Of a stretch of 38,779 nt of DNA, positions 1-7,939 are shown in pieces (positions within the stretch are counted from its first letter, which is position 1; every line of letters begins with the position of its first letter). The position numbers and the translations under genes are program-made. The DNA comes from Rossellomorea sp. BNER. Its GTDB lineage: Bacteria > Bacillota > Bacilli > Bacillales > Bacillaceae_B. Under the pieces are notes generated by a model, which was given only the letters and a program-made list of their open reading frames with translations, was not told the DNA's origin and ran no database searches. The DNA lies in NCBI GenBank assembly GCA_024213275.1, contig JANAVG010000027.1, positions 1 to 38,779 of the forward strand, given 5' to 3'.

Positions 1-118
1 CGGAAGCGCCTTGAACAGGCCTGACAAGCATAAGACGAGTCACCTAGAAAGGGTGCCTTTTCCCTTTCTAGGTGGCTCGGCTTATGTCTCGAAGGCCTAG
101 GCGCTGGAGCTGGACACT
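1..118. repeat. REP-like interspersed hairpin element, left end possibly cut by the window edge
   Basis: Two long arms pair: about 28-51 (starting CATAAGACGAG) with about 65-88 (ending CTCGGCTTATG), with two mismatches. Outer blocks AGCGCCT (5-11) and AGGCGCT (about 99-105) also pair. The trailing GGAGCTGGACA is, from memory, typical of non-coding repeats scattered through Bacillaceae genomes. No convincing protein is encoded. It lies downstream of the VOC gene and beyond that gene's terminator. The structure is clear; assignment to a repeat family is from memory. Confidence 0.7.
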
Positions 119-130
119 TTCGAAAAGTGG

Positions 131-163
131 AAAAAGGATCATTCATAAAGAATCATCCTTTTT
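131..163 (-). terminator. Rho-independent terminator of the VOC/GNAT unit
   Basis: AAAAAGGAT at 131-139 pairs with ATCCTTTTT at 155-163, with an ATT/AAT inner extension. Read on the minus strand it ends in a T-run directly after the VOC stop codon. Confidence 0.85.
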
Positions 164-553
164 CTACACCCATTCAGCCATGCGTTTCTGTAATGTAGCG
201 GTATGTAATTCAAATTGTATTCCATCTGGATCAAGAAAATTTATAGTCCAGCCTCCTCCTCTTTTTAATGGACCTCTTACAATCCGTACAGAGAATTCCT
301 GCAGCCTGTGAACAGCCTTATGAAATTCATCCTCTCCAAGTGAAAAAGCAATATGATCTACTCCAATTTGGTGTGATAAAGGAGCAAGCTCTGCCCTTTC
401 TTGTAAGCAAATCCAAGCTTCTCCCCACTCTAAATAGCAATCTATTCTTCCCTTGTGTACAAGCTTACATCCTAAAATGTCCTCGTAAAAATGAATGGAT
501 TTGTCTAAGCTGGTGATATTTAGAGTCAGATGGTTGAATCCCCTAACTTTCAT
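164..553 (-). CDS. VOC-family protein resembling FosA/FosB thiol transferases
   Basis: A 129-residue vicinal-oxygen-chelate protein with two beta-alpha-beta-beta-beta modules. It begins MKVRGFNHLTLNI, close to the N-terminus of fosfomycin thiol transferases (GLNHL/GINHL). The three family metal ligands are visible: His8, the His of VDHIAF, and the Glu of QFELH. The end, DPDGIQFELHTATLQKRM, parallels the FosB pattern DPDGHKFEFHSGTLQDRL. The substrate loop differs: RGGG replaces the FosA serine-rich loop and the FosA tyrosine before FLDPDG is Asn. Fosfomycin activity is therefore only possible; another electrophile is equally likely. I chose the ATG at 553 over an upstream start because it begins the conserved domain, follows a GGAAG SD, and overlaps the GNAT stop by 11 bases, suggesting translational coupling. 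Confidence 0.8.
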   Translation of the reverse strand: MKVRGFNHLTLNITSLDKSIHFYEDILGCKLVHKGRIDCYLEWGEAWICLQERAELAPLSHQIGVDHIAFSLGEDEFHKAVHRLQEFSVRIVRGPLKRGGGWTINFLDPDGIQFELHTATLQKRMAEWV

Positions 554-1091
554 TATTTTTCTTCCACTCATCCTTGAGTAAACCAAAAAGAATCATATCA
601 TAGCGCTCTCCATCGCGCTGAAGAAATTTCCTAAACCTTCCTTCTTGCTGGAACCCTAAGGATTTATATAACTTAATCGCACGCTCATTGTATGAAAATA
701 CTGTTAGCTGAAGTCGACATAGGTTTAATTCTTGAAAAGCATAAGAAATTAGGCATGTTAATGCTTCCTTCCCATACCCATCACCCCAATATCTGTCATC
801 CCCAATTGCTATAGTGACCCATCCCGTTCCATGCATCCAAAGAATGCCGTCAACCTCGACATATCCAATAAGTTCATTTGTATCGTTTAAACGAATAGCA
901 AACCGAAAATCCTTTTCAGATGAATGATTCATCCATTTTTGAATTTCATCATTTGTTTTTGGCTTAAACGGGAGAGCATCTAAATTTCTTTGTAAATGCT
1001 CATTTTTTGACCAGCTTGAAACAATTGGGAGATCTTCTTCTAAAAAACCACTTAACCCAATTCTTTTTCCTTTTAAAATGGAGTAATCCAT
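543..1091 (-). CDS. GNAT N-acetyltransferase (RimJ/SpeG-like)
   Basis: About 182 residues in the GNAT fold (Acetyltransf_3 type). The acetyl-CoA loop reads DDRYWGDGYGKEAL, followed by the expected helix and the late YNERAIKLYKSLGFQQEGRFRK block found in RimJ/RimL-like and polyamine acetyltransferases. The acceptor cannot be read from sequence; a ribosomal protein N-terminus, polyamine or small amine is possible. I prefer the ATG at 1091: AGAGGTG then sits six bases upstream, whereas a GTG at 1100 would overlap its own SD. The gene overlaps the downstream VOC gene, so the pair forms a two-gene operon ending at the 131-163 terminator. Both may modify small toxic compounds, which is inference from pairing only. 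Confidence 0.85.
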   Translation of the reverse strand: MDYSILKGKRIGLSGFLEEDLPIVSSWSKNEHLQRNLDALPFKPKTNDEIQKWMNHSSEKDFRFAIRLNDTNELIGYVEVDGILWMHGTGWVTIAIGDDRYWGDGYGKEALTCLISYAFQELNLCRLQLTVFSYNERAIKLYKSLGFQQEGRFRKFLQRDGERYDMILFGLLKDEWKKNNES

Positions 1092-1330
1092 TGCGCTCAC
1101 CTCTAGAACATATATTCGTGAAGAGGTGATATTTTCCCTTTATTTTTTCTTTTAGATAAGGGGGATTTTTTGAAGAATATAGAAGAATCAGTGATTATTA
1201 AAGGACTTCTGGATTTTAATTTTTAACTTTACAAGTTTCATTTTCAACTTATGTCATTCAATTTTCAACTTTTACTAGACTATCGATTTCTCGCCTTAAT
1301 CCGACAAAATTCGTTTAATTATCCATCCAC

Positions 1331-1368
1331 AAAAAAAAGAAACCACAACTTCAGGTAGTTGCAGTTCC
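1331..1368 (-). terminator. Terminator of yhjE-sipV
   Basis: Minus-strand arms GGAACTGCAACT and AGTTGTGGTTTC pair with two G-U wobbles and are followed by a run of eight T. It lies about 20 bases past the sipV stop. The remainder of 1092-1388 holds only the GNAT promoter region; no gene is visible. Confidence 0.85.
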
Positions 1369-1388
1369 TATTTATTAGAATGAAATCC

Positions 1389-1949
1389 TTATTCTTTAAA
1401 CTCTATATCAAATTCACTTAGCGGCCAGTAGCGCAGGTTCACTTTCCCTACTATCTGCTCTTCATCAATGAATCCAAAGTATCGACTGTCCATACTACTT
1501 CTACGATTATCCCCAAGTACAAAAATCTTTCCCTCAGGGACTGTTTTTTCACCTGTTAATTCTTCTAGGGTAAAATCACCCGTTAATTTATCACCCGTAA
1601 ATTCTTGTTTGTACCTGTCTAGATAAGGCTCACTTTGTTTTTTACCATTAATATATAAAATATCATCTTTATATTCTACCTTATCTCCTGGTAAACCAAT
1701 TACTCTTTTAACATAGTCCTCACTTTCATTCGCATGAAAAACGATGACATCAAAACGATGGAGATCCCCCATTTGATAACCTATTTTGTTCACAACCAGC
1801 TTATTGCCGTCTTGGAGAGTCGGCATCATTGATTCACCTTCAACGACATAATTTGAAAAGAGAAAGGTCCTAATTACTACAAAAATAATTAAGCCTATGG
1901 CTATTGCTTTTATCCACTCTAACCCCTCTTTTTTTACACTATCTCTCAA
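1389..1949 (-). CDS. sipV: Type I signal peptidase (SipV-like)
   Basis: A 186-residue type I (S26A) leader peptidase that removes signal peptides from exported proteins at the outer face of the membrane. One N-terminal transmembrane segment (about 13-31) precedes the catalytic Ser40 in GESMMPTL and the general-base Lys81 in DYVKRVIGLPGD. The later box GDNRRSSMDSRYFG is also intact. The size fits the short single-span bacilli enzymes (SipS/T/U/V). The start overlaps the yhjE stop by four bases (ATGA), so the two are translationally coupled. In B. subtilis yhjE-sipV is also an adjacent pair near comK, which supports the sipV name over the other paralogues. It is probably one of several signal peptidases in the cell. 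Confidence 0.92.
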   Translation of the reverse strand: MRDSVKKEGLEWIKAIAIGLIIFVVIRTFLFSNYVVEGESMMPTLQDGNKLVVNKIGYQMGDLHRFDVIVFHANESEDYVKRVIGLPGDKVEYKDDILYINGKKQSEPYLDRYKQEFTGDKLTGDFTLEELTGEKTVPEGKIFVLGDNRRSSMDSRYFGFIDEEQIVGKVNLRYWPLSEFDIEFKE

Positions 1950-2590
1950 TTTGATTCCTCCTGCCTTCTCTTTTCAGTGGAGTTATGCTCTCGCTCTACT
2001 TTTTTATTTATATAGATCTCAATTCTTTTACCTACAAGCCACAGAATAAATATTACTCCTAGAACTATGACTGCTTTATAGGGATGTTTAATTAAAGATA
2101 TAATATCATATCCGATGAAGCTAATGGTAAAGATCATGACCATCTTTCCCGTTAGCACAGCCAGCATATACTGGGCAATACTAATCGATGACAGCCCTGC
2201 CACAATATTAACGACTGCTGATGGGGTAAATGGAAAGCATAATAACAGGAATAAGGGAGCAAAACCGTGACGATCCACCCACTTCGTTAATTTCGATACC
2301 TGTTTATTTCGTTTTAAAAACTGAAAAAATTTCCGATCCCCAAACCTTCTCACAATAAGAAATACAAGTAATGCCCCTAACGAAGCACCAATCCATGAGA
2401 ATAAAAAACCAAACCAAAGACCAAATGCAGTGGCATTTGCTGTAACAAACACAACTAATGGAAGAAACGGTAAAAATGCTTCTACCAACGGCAACAGAAT
2501 ACCAGGGATCGGACCAAATGATCGATATTCACTTATCCAATCCATTATATTTTCTATAGTAAAAAATGCTTTTATTGTCTCGATATCCAT
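1946..2590 (-). CDS. yhjE: DedA/TVP38-type (VTT domain) membrane protein YhjE
   Basis: A 214-residue polytopic membrane protein of the SNARE-associated Golgi / TVP38-TMEM64 / DedA-related superfamily. Hydrophobic segments fall near 25-50, 55-80, 110-135, 140-160 and 170-190. The VTT-type signature is visible: a FGLWFGFLFSWIGASLGA segment, then RRFGDRKFF, then GFAPLFLLLCFPFTPSAVVNIVAGLS. Relatives have been linked to lipid scrambling or flipping and to proton-motive-force homeostasis; no specific substrate can be inferred. The ATG at 2590 has a GGAGTAA SD about eleven bases upstream. Coupling to sipV is conserved with B. subtilis and suggests a role linked to secretion or envelope maintenance. 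Confidence 0.85.
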   Translation of the reverse strand: MDIETIKAFFTIENIMDWISEYRSFGPIPGILLPLVEAFLPFLPLVVFVTANATAFGLWFGFLFSWIGASLGALLVFLIVRRFGDRKFFQFLKRNKQVSKLTKWVDRHGFAPLFLLLCFPFTPSAVVNIVAGLSSISIAQYMLAVLTGKMVMIFTISFIGYDIISLIKHPYKAVIVLGVIFILWLVGKRIEIYINKKVEREHNSTEKRRQEESN

Positions 2591-3044
2591 ATAGTATGTT
2601 ACTCCTTAATGAGCAATGAACAAATTGTTAGGACGATGAATTTAGAGCCTCTAAACTTACGACTAATAATAGTACCTCATAATAATTGAAGTATACCATA
2701 TCCCGTCCATATTCCATAAATTTTCCTCCATTAACAGAGTTTATAAGTACTTTTACCCCAATATTAGTTAGGAAAAACTCAAGTCAATGTCGGAATATCT
2801 CGATTTGCCCTCAAAAAAAAGTGTACTTTGATACTTTCAATTAAATAAGCTTAATACAATATCAAGATGACTATCAAAAGACAAAAAAGAACCTCCGAAG
2901 AAGTTCTTTTATAAAGACCCTTTTCTTAAACTTTGTTGCTAATGAGAGATACTTTTAAGAAATACTTAGAAAAATCCAAGACGAATTTTAAGAAAAGAGC
3001 CCCGAAGCTTTGATAAATAAAACAACCTTTACGAAATTTATATA
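2591..3044. other. Intergenic region with two weak inverted repeats
   Basis: No gene is visible. AAAAGAAC and GTTCTTTT (about 2886-2910) form a small stem with a weak T-run. An 11-base inverted repeat, cttttcttaaa at 2920-2930 and tttaagaaaag at 2987-2997, spans a 56-base loop. Either may end the S9 peptidase transcript, but neither is a textbook terminator. The right part must also hold the yhjE promoter. Confidence 0.4.
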
Positions 3045-5015
3045 TTATAAATGTTCATTGAACCAGTTTTTAATATAATTCAGTCTTTCTACTCTCAGAT
3101 TAGGTTTGCCGTTCCTCGACAAATTATGATTAGATTCTGGGAATCGAATAAATTTTGTCTCTTTCTTTTTTCGCTTCAAAGCAATGTAAAGCTGTTCCGC
3201 TTGTTCAATCGGGCAGCGATAATCTTTTTCGCTGTGCACTATTAGTAGCGGGGTATCGATTTTGTCCACATATGCGAGCGGCGAATGCTTCCACAGCTTC
3301 TCAACGTCTCCCAAATCACTTTGAATTTGCCATTCCGAAAAGTAGTAACCAATATCGCTCACACCGTAAAAGCTTACCCAGTTACAAATCGATCTTTGTG
3401 TCACAGCTGCCTTAAATCGGTCAGTATGTCCAACAATCCAGTTAGTCATAAAGCCGCCATAGCTCCCGCCAGTGACACCAAGCTTGTCATTATCAATGAA
3501 ATCATATTTCTCCAGAACATAATCAACTGCATCCATTATATCCCTGTAGTCATTTCCACCGTAATCACCACGAACGGCATTGACAAATTCCTGCCCATAT
3601 CCATGACTTCCTCTTGGATTAATATAAAGAACAGCATAGCCAGAGCTTGCAAACATCTGAAACTCATGAAAATAAGTATTTCCATACATAGCATGAGGAC
3701 CACCGTGAATATCTACAATTAACCCATACCTTTTTCCTTCTTCAAAAGCGGTTGGCTTCATCAACCATCCATGAACCGGGAAACCCTCCGCCCCCTCAAA
3801 TTCGATAGCTTCAGGCTGGGACAATTGTTTTTCTTGTAGTATGTCATCATTTACACTTGTTAGCTTCTTTAATTCACCAGTAGGAACATCTAAATAGTAG
3901 AGATCTCCTGGCTCTGTTGGCCGGCTAATCGCCAACAAGATTTTTTGTTTACTAGAATCAAGGTCATATCCGTACACATACTGATCATCTAGTAGGGCAG
4001 GATACATTTCTCCATCAAGGTTTCCGTAATATAAAACCGTATTACCATGGTCGGTTGCGAGAAAATAGAAGCTATAATTATCGTGTGACCATACTACACC
4101 TTGATTACCAACACCTTGTTGAAAATCTATTACCATATAATCACCAACAGGCATATCAAGCTCATTTGTAAGGCACATCATTGCATCTTCTTTGACATTA
4201 TAAAGCCATAGCTTTGAATGTGTAGCATTTTCAAATTCCCGATTATGCCCAATAAAGGTTATGTATTGGCTATTCGGAGACCAAGTCACTTGTCCAAACC
4301 AGCCATCACCGTTCGTAATTCGCTTCTTTTCTCCTGTTTCTCTATGTAATAAAAACACATCGGATTTAAATGAAAAGTCGTTTTCTTCTTCTTCATCGGC
4401 TGTAAAAGAAATATAGCTTCCATCTGGAGACCATGCTTGGAGTTGATGATTTCGTTGGTCCTCTGTCAGCCTCGATTGTTCACCTGTATCAATATCAACA
4501 ACCATAATATGATTCTTTTTCTCATCTAAAAATCCATGATCATCCGATTTATATTTCATTCTTACAACCTCTAAAGGCTTAAGGACCTCTTTAGTTTCAT
4601 CCGATTTTTCTTTTTCGTGCAAATCGATTGAAGTAGAAAAGGCAATCTTTGTCCCGCATGGTGACCATACAGGATTCGCCGCTCCATTTTCACAATCCGT
4701 AATTTGTCTTGCTTCTCCACCATCTCTTGATAAAATAAAAATTTGATTTTTATTTAATCGATTGGAAACAAATGCAACCTGCTTTCCATCTGGCGACCAC
4801 CTTGGAGACGTATTACGATGCTCTCCATATGTCCATTGATGAATTAATCCAGTTTCAATATTAAGGTGGTATAGGTGAGAAAAATAGTCATTCTCTTTTT
4901 CATCGATATTCGTTTGTACATATACAGCCTCTTTCCCATTAGGAGCTAGGTGTGGATCGGCTACAGATTTTAATTTTAATAAATCTTCAGCTGTCATATC
5001 TTTTCTTATACTCAA
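3045..5015 (-). CDS. S9 family prolyl oligopeptidase / acylaminoacyl peptidase
   Basis: A 656-residue cytoplasmic serine peptidase with no signal peptide. Residues 1-390 carry WD40-like beta-propeller repeats (SPDGKQVAFVSNR, SPCGTKIAFST, SPDGSYISFTA, SPNSQYITFIG) that gate the active site. Residues about 395-656 form the alpha/beta-hydrolase domain with nucleophile Ser518 in GGSYGG, Asp598 in HSEKDYRCP and His630 in SNHNLSR; the oxyanion segment is DIHGGPHAMYG. It resembles YuxL and acylaminoacyl-peptidase-like enzymes that trim short peptides. The start is TTG with an ideal AGGAGG seven bases upstream; the next ATG, seven codons in, lacks this. The gene appears monocistronic and lies between yhjE and yhjD, which I recall as adjacent in B. 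subtilis, so it is probably an insertion. Confidence 0.93.
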   Translation of the reverse strand: MSIRKDMTAEDLLKLKSVADPHLAPNGKEAVYVQTNIDEKENDYFSHLYHLNIETGLIHQWTYGEHRNTSPRWSPDGKQVAFVSNRLNKNQIFILSRDGGEARQITDCENGAANPVWSPCGTKIAFSTSIDLHEKEKSDETKEVLKPLEVVRMKYKSDDHGFLDEKKNHIMVVDIDTGEQSRLTEDQRNHQLQAWSPDGSYISFTADEEEENDFSFKSDVFLLHRETGEKKRITNGDGWFGQVTWSPNSQYITFIGHNREFENATHSKLWLYNVKEDAMMCLTNELDMPVGDYMVIDFQQGVGNQGVVWSHDNYSFYFLATDHGNTVLYYGNLDGEMYPALLDDQYVYGYDLDSSKQKILLAISRPTEPGDLYYLDVPTGELKKLTSVNDDILQEKQLSQPEAIEFEGAEGFPVHGWLMKPTAFEEGKRYGLIVDIHGGPHAMYGNTYFHEFQMFASSGYAVLYINPRGSHGYGQEFVNAVRGDYGGNDYRDIMDAVDYVLEKYDFIDNDKLGVTGGSYGGFMTNWIVGHTDRFKAAVTQRSICNWVSFYGVSDIGYYFSEWQIQSDLGDVEKLWKHSPLAYVDKIDTPLLIVHSEKDYRCPIEQAEQLYIALKRKKKETKFIRFPESNHNLSRNGKPNLRVERLNYIKNWFNEHL

Positions 5016-5160
5016 ACTTTTACCCTCCTACAGAATATTTACTTAAACTTGTTCGACAGCTCAACATTCATTCCCTTTTATTCCTTCTAATTTAGAATGA
5101 AAAAATGATCTCCCATTCATACTAAAGCTATCCTCGACAAAAATTTACGTTTTTTAGTTA

Positions 5161-5189
5161 TTGATAATTTTTCATTCCTTGCATACAAT
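5161..5189 (+). promoter_or_regulatory. Sigma-A promoter of yhjD
   Basis: TTGATA (5161-5166), a 17-base spacer and TACAAT (5184-5189) lie about 50 bases before the yhjD start. Spacing is ideal and each hexamer has one mismatch to consensus. Confidence 0.75.
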
Positions 5190-5239
5190 AAGGATACGAA
5201 CATTTGTTCCTATCACTTTTTTATAAAGGGGCTACTGCC

Positions 5240-5629
5240 ATGACGAGAATACCTGAGGAAGATCGAGATATTCTAGAGAAGGCTATCTACCTGCCAATGG
5301 TTCTCACCGTCTTAAACAAGGACTTACATCTGATTGATCAAAGTCCATTTAAGCTAAAACGACCTTACATGGAATTAATTGAAGAAACAATGAAAGTCAT
5401 TCAACAAGAACTCACCGGGATCAAAAGAGAAATGAGGGTTCGAAGTATGAAGGTGGAGCGAATTCAGACAGATGATGCATTTACAATGTATATGTTTCTC
5501 TACAAAGGCTACGAAGAACATCACAATTATTTCAACCCTCGCCTTCGAAACCGAGTAGAAGACCTATTGAGATATTACCTGTATCAGCGTTTTCTGAAGA
5601 CGGATTATGATAAGAGTATAAAGGCGTAG
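5240..5629 (+). CDS. yhjD: YhjD family protein, function unknown
   Basis: A 129-residue soluble protein, mostly alpha-helical by composition, without signal peptide or membrane segment. I chose the internal ATG at 5240 because AAAGGGG sits eight bases upstream and the protein then begins MTRIPEEDRDILEKAIYLP, which I recall as the conserved start of the B. subtilis YhjD family. Charged helices (EETMKVIQQELTGIKREMRVRSMKVERI) and an aromatic C-terminus (RYYLYQRF) are visible. No catalytic motif can be named. It has its own promoter and is divergent from the S9 peptidase. Its position close to yhjE-sipV agrees with B. subtilis order. The family name is fairly sure; the role is unknown. Confidence 0.7.
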   Translation: MTRIPEEDRDILEKAIYLPMVLTVLNKDLHLIDQSPFKLKRPYMELIEETMKVIQQELTGIKREMRVRSMKVERIQTDDAFTMYMFLYKGYEEHHNYFNPRLRNRVEDLLRYYLYQRFLKTDYDKSIKA

Positions 5630-6087
5630 AAAATCACTTTCCCAAACAAAAAAAGCCACTTTTGGCTCTCGAGACTACAAACGCTCGATAATTTTATTTC
5701 TGTGATAAATGGATTGCTTCAATAGGAACTTTGTATGTTTGTCATTCAGGGGTTTTTCCAGCAGAAAGTTATAATTATAATACCAAAATCGATGCCATGA
5801 GTTTTTTACTTTAGATAACACAAAACCCCTCCCCGAATACTAATTGTCCTCAAGTGTACTATAAGAAAGTTAAGTATTTATTAATGTTCTATTTATTTTA
5901 TGTAAAAACAATTCTAAATAGCTTAAGAATGATCATTTAGTCGTTTTTTAAGATAGCTTCCTCTTTTCAACCCATAAAAGAAGCGAGAGAAGATCGATTT
6001 TCTCTCACTGATTACTCATATAAGTAACATCAATTTACTTAAATGGAGCAGACATTTTAATTCCTCTATAATCGGTTTTGTCTACGG
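5630..6087. other. Intergenic region, stem-loops only
   Basis: No gene is visible. Small stems: AGCC-acttttg-GGCT-like at about 5653-5667 after yhjD; aggggttttt near 5750 facing aaaacccct near 5822 across roughly 70 bases; and GAGAGAA / TTCTCTC at about 5986-6007 downstream of the 6088 gene. The last is the likeliest terminator for that gene, although its T-run is weak. Confidence 0.4.
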
Positions 6088-6837
6088 TTAATCATATCTA
6101 TTTCCATTTCTAATCCCAAAAGAAAATGAAAAATTTTGTGTATCTTCCATCTCTACCGTTACCTTAACAGCTTGTTCAGGTATATTTGAAGGTAAAGTGA
6201 AATCTTTTCCGCCCTTATATGTGGCTGATTTAACTTTTTTATCATCTATGTAGTACACATTTAGACTTTTAATAGCTCGTTCTTTATTTTTTAATCCGAT
6301 GGAAATATTTCCCTTATCATTTACTCGAAATTCCTTTAGTACAGTTGTATCAATGGGTAAAAGAAAAGGTTCGTCATCCTCTTCCATACAACTTTCTGTA
6401 ACCTTCCAACAAATATTATAGGTCTCTTGAATGGTTAATGTTGTACCGTCAATGCTGACTAAAGGAATAGGTACCTTAGTATTTTCAGTTTTATAGTTCA
6501 TCCTTTCTTCTTCTACTATTCCATACCCTAATTGGACAAATGGTACCCCAAAAAGAAGTAGGAGCAATAGTGAAACAAGCAATTTCTTTTTAGATCTCAT
6601 TCGATAAGAGAGGAAAAGACAATAAATAATAATAATAAAATTCAAAACATATAAAAGATAAAGAGGTCCCTCAAGTGGTGTGCGAATTAATGCAATTGAC
6701 ATTGGCAGGAACAATAGTAGAGATATAATAGAAAATCCCCAAGATTTATTTCTATAAGCGTAGATAAACCATCCAAGTGATAACATTGAAAGAAGAATTA
6801 AACATATTAAAAAGAAATAGACAAAACCCCAACCCAT
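6088..6837 (-). CDS. Uncharacterised membrane protein with C-terminal extracytoplasmic domain
   Basis: I do not recognise this 249-residue protein. Four hydrophobic segments are visible at about 4-26, 33-50, 57-77 and 86-106, the third and fourth separated by a basic loop (YRMRSKKK). Residues 107-249 are hydrophilic and beta-rich, probably outside the cell, with two cysteines (ICWKVTESC) that could form a disulfide, then an acidic patch EEDDEPF. The start is firm: GGAGG six bases before ATG at 6837. It stands alone between yhjD and the comK unit. A domain of this kind could sense or bind something at the membrane surface, but nothing in the sequence names it. Confidence 0.75.
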   Translation of the reverse strand: MGWGFVYFFLICLILLSMLSLGWFIYAYRNKSWGFSIISLLLFLPMSIALIRTPLEGPLYLLYVLNFIIIIYCLFLSYRMRSKKKLLVSLLLLLLFGVPFVQLGYGIVEEERMNYKTENTKVPIPLVSIDGTTLTIQETYNICWKVTESCMEEDDEPFLLPIDTTVLKEFRVNDKGNISIGLKNKERAIKSLNVYYIDDKKVKSATYKGGKDFTLPSNIPEQAVKVTVEMEDTQNFSFSFGIRNGNRYD

Positions 6838-6948
6838 TTGCTTTCCTCCGGTGATTGTTTAAACTGTGAAATTAAATGTTAAAAAGTATGAGTATAATTC
6901 AATTACAAATATAGCATAAAATAACTATTGGTTTAATATTTAGTGCTT

Positions 6949-6994
6949 TAAAAAAGCTCTAGCACTCTATAACCCAAATAGAATGTCAGAGCTT
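6949..6994 (-). terminator. Terminator of the comK transcription unit
   Basis: Minus-strand arms AAGCTCT-ga-CATTCTAT and ATAGAGTG-ct-AGAGCTT enclose a seven-base loop and are followed by a T-run. It lies past the frameshifted small gene, so that gene and comK appear to share a transcript. Confidence 0.85.
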
Positions 6995-7024
6995 ATTATT
7001 CATTTGTGCATATCAGTTTGAAGC

Positions 7025-7163
7025 TTACTCAATCCCCTCGACCTGATCCTTAGTTAAAGAAAATTCATCTTGCTTTTTTAAGAGTACTGCCAGTACAACC
7101 TTTCATGGTTTTAACTATTAACTCCTCAGGAATATCTTTATAGGTATCTTTAAAGGGCTTCAC
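7025..7163 (-). pseudogene. Frameshifted small gene downstream of comK
   Basis: Minus-strand reading from the GTG at 7163 gives VKPFKDTYKDIPEELIVKTM and then KGCTGS, followed by an early stop. A shift of one base near 7085-7095 continues as VLAVLLKKQDEFSLTKDQ, VEGIE and a stop at 7025. Both halves have the charge pattern of a real protein, and together they would make one chain of about 45 residues. It sits between comK and the comK terminator. I do not recognise the family. It could be a decayed gene, a sequencing error, or two unrelated stretches. The GTG is in frame with comK and two codons past its stop. Confidence 0.5.
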
Positions 7164-7169
7164 ACATTT

Positions 7170-7748
7170 TCATTTTTTTACATTGGATTTTTTCAAAAAA
7201 TAAGGGGATATCCACTCTGAAGCTTGTCCTGAAATACGTCCCCCCATTTGATATATAGCCTTCTTTTCCATCTCATCAATCCTTTGACTAAACTTAATTC
7301 TTAACATCGACGTCCTCATAAACTGAGCTTCAAAAGAGCTATAGGAAATAGGTACTTTAAGTGGTTGTTGGTTACGAAATGTGATCATGGTTTCCTTTGA
7401 GGATACCCGTTCATAGGAAGCAACATGCTCGTGGGCGATCCAGAAGCATTCTGGTTTCGTGGGCGAAGTTGTAGGAAAAAAATAAATAGACGTATGCGGG
7501 TCCACAATGATAGGGGCTTTATGGGTAACACCTGTTAAACGGCGAGTTCCATTTTTTCTGCCTTCAAATGATGAACCAAAATATTCACAGCTTTTCTTAA
7601 GAATCTCAATGGGCTTATAGGGAGATGTGTACGTATCATGTAATTCAATTATTTTTGTAAACGTCTTTAAACCATAAGAATCAGGAAGCAACACCATCGT
7701 AAAGGGATTAATTTCATATTCTTCTATCATTCGAGATTTGTTGACCAT
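7170..7748 (-). CDS. comK: Competence transcription factor ComK
   Basis: A 192-residue ComK, the same length as in B. subtilis. Family landmarks run in order: YEINPFTMVLLP, a SCEYFGSSFEGRKNGT block (B. subtilis SCRFFGSSYAGRKAGT), HKAPIIVDP, IYFFPTTSPTKPECFWIAHEHV, PISYSSFEAQFMRTSMLR and FSQRID. ComK binds AT-boxes and drives DNA-uptake genes and its own gene. Beyond about residue 158 the sequence diverges and the FMLYPK motif that B. subtilis MecA recognises is absent. The start is ATG with AAGGAGG upstream. A TACAAT -10 (7776-7781) has no good -35, as expected for an activated promoter, but I found no exact AAAA-N5-TTTT box. The divergent IDEAL-domain neighbour matches B. subtilis context. 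Confidence 0.93.
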   Translation of the reverse strand: MVNKSRMIEEYEINPFTMVLLPDSYGLKTFTKIIELHDTYTSPYKPIEILKKSCEYFGSSFEGRKNGTRRLTGVTHKAPIIVDPHTSIYFFPTTSPTKPECFWIAHEHVASYERVSSKETMITFRNQQPLKVPISYSSFEAQFMRTSMLRIKFSQRIDEMEKKAIYQMGGRISGQASEWISPYFLKKSNVKK

Positions 7749-7882
7749 CTTAATACCTCCTTCTTTATACCTTGTATTGTACCATCATTTTCCACTTTTA
7801 ACATAGTTTAAATTGTTAAGAAAATGTAAAAATGTTTTAAACAAGAGCCAAACTTAATTTTTCAGAAAATTTAATAATTTAG

Positions 7883-7911
7883 TTGAATTTTTATAACCTT
7901 TTCCATATAAT
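7883..7911 (+). promoter_or_regulatory. Sigma-A promoter of yhzC
   Basis: TTGAAT (7883-7888), a 17-base spacer and a perfect TATAAT (7906-7911) lie 28 bases before the yhzC ATG. The region is shared with the divergent comK promoter. Confidence 0.8.
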
Positions 7912-7939
7912 AATAAAAAGACTTCAGAGGTGATCGTGT

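Noticed and set aside
3051..3722. Plus-strand open frames inside the S9 peptidase gene
   Set aside because: They are antisense shadows of a gene with full catalytic motifs.
7749..7939. ComK AT-boxes in the comK-yhzC gap
   Set aside because: No exact AAAA-N5-TTTT was found; only partial matches near 7822-7838, expected in AT-rich DNA.
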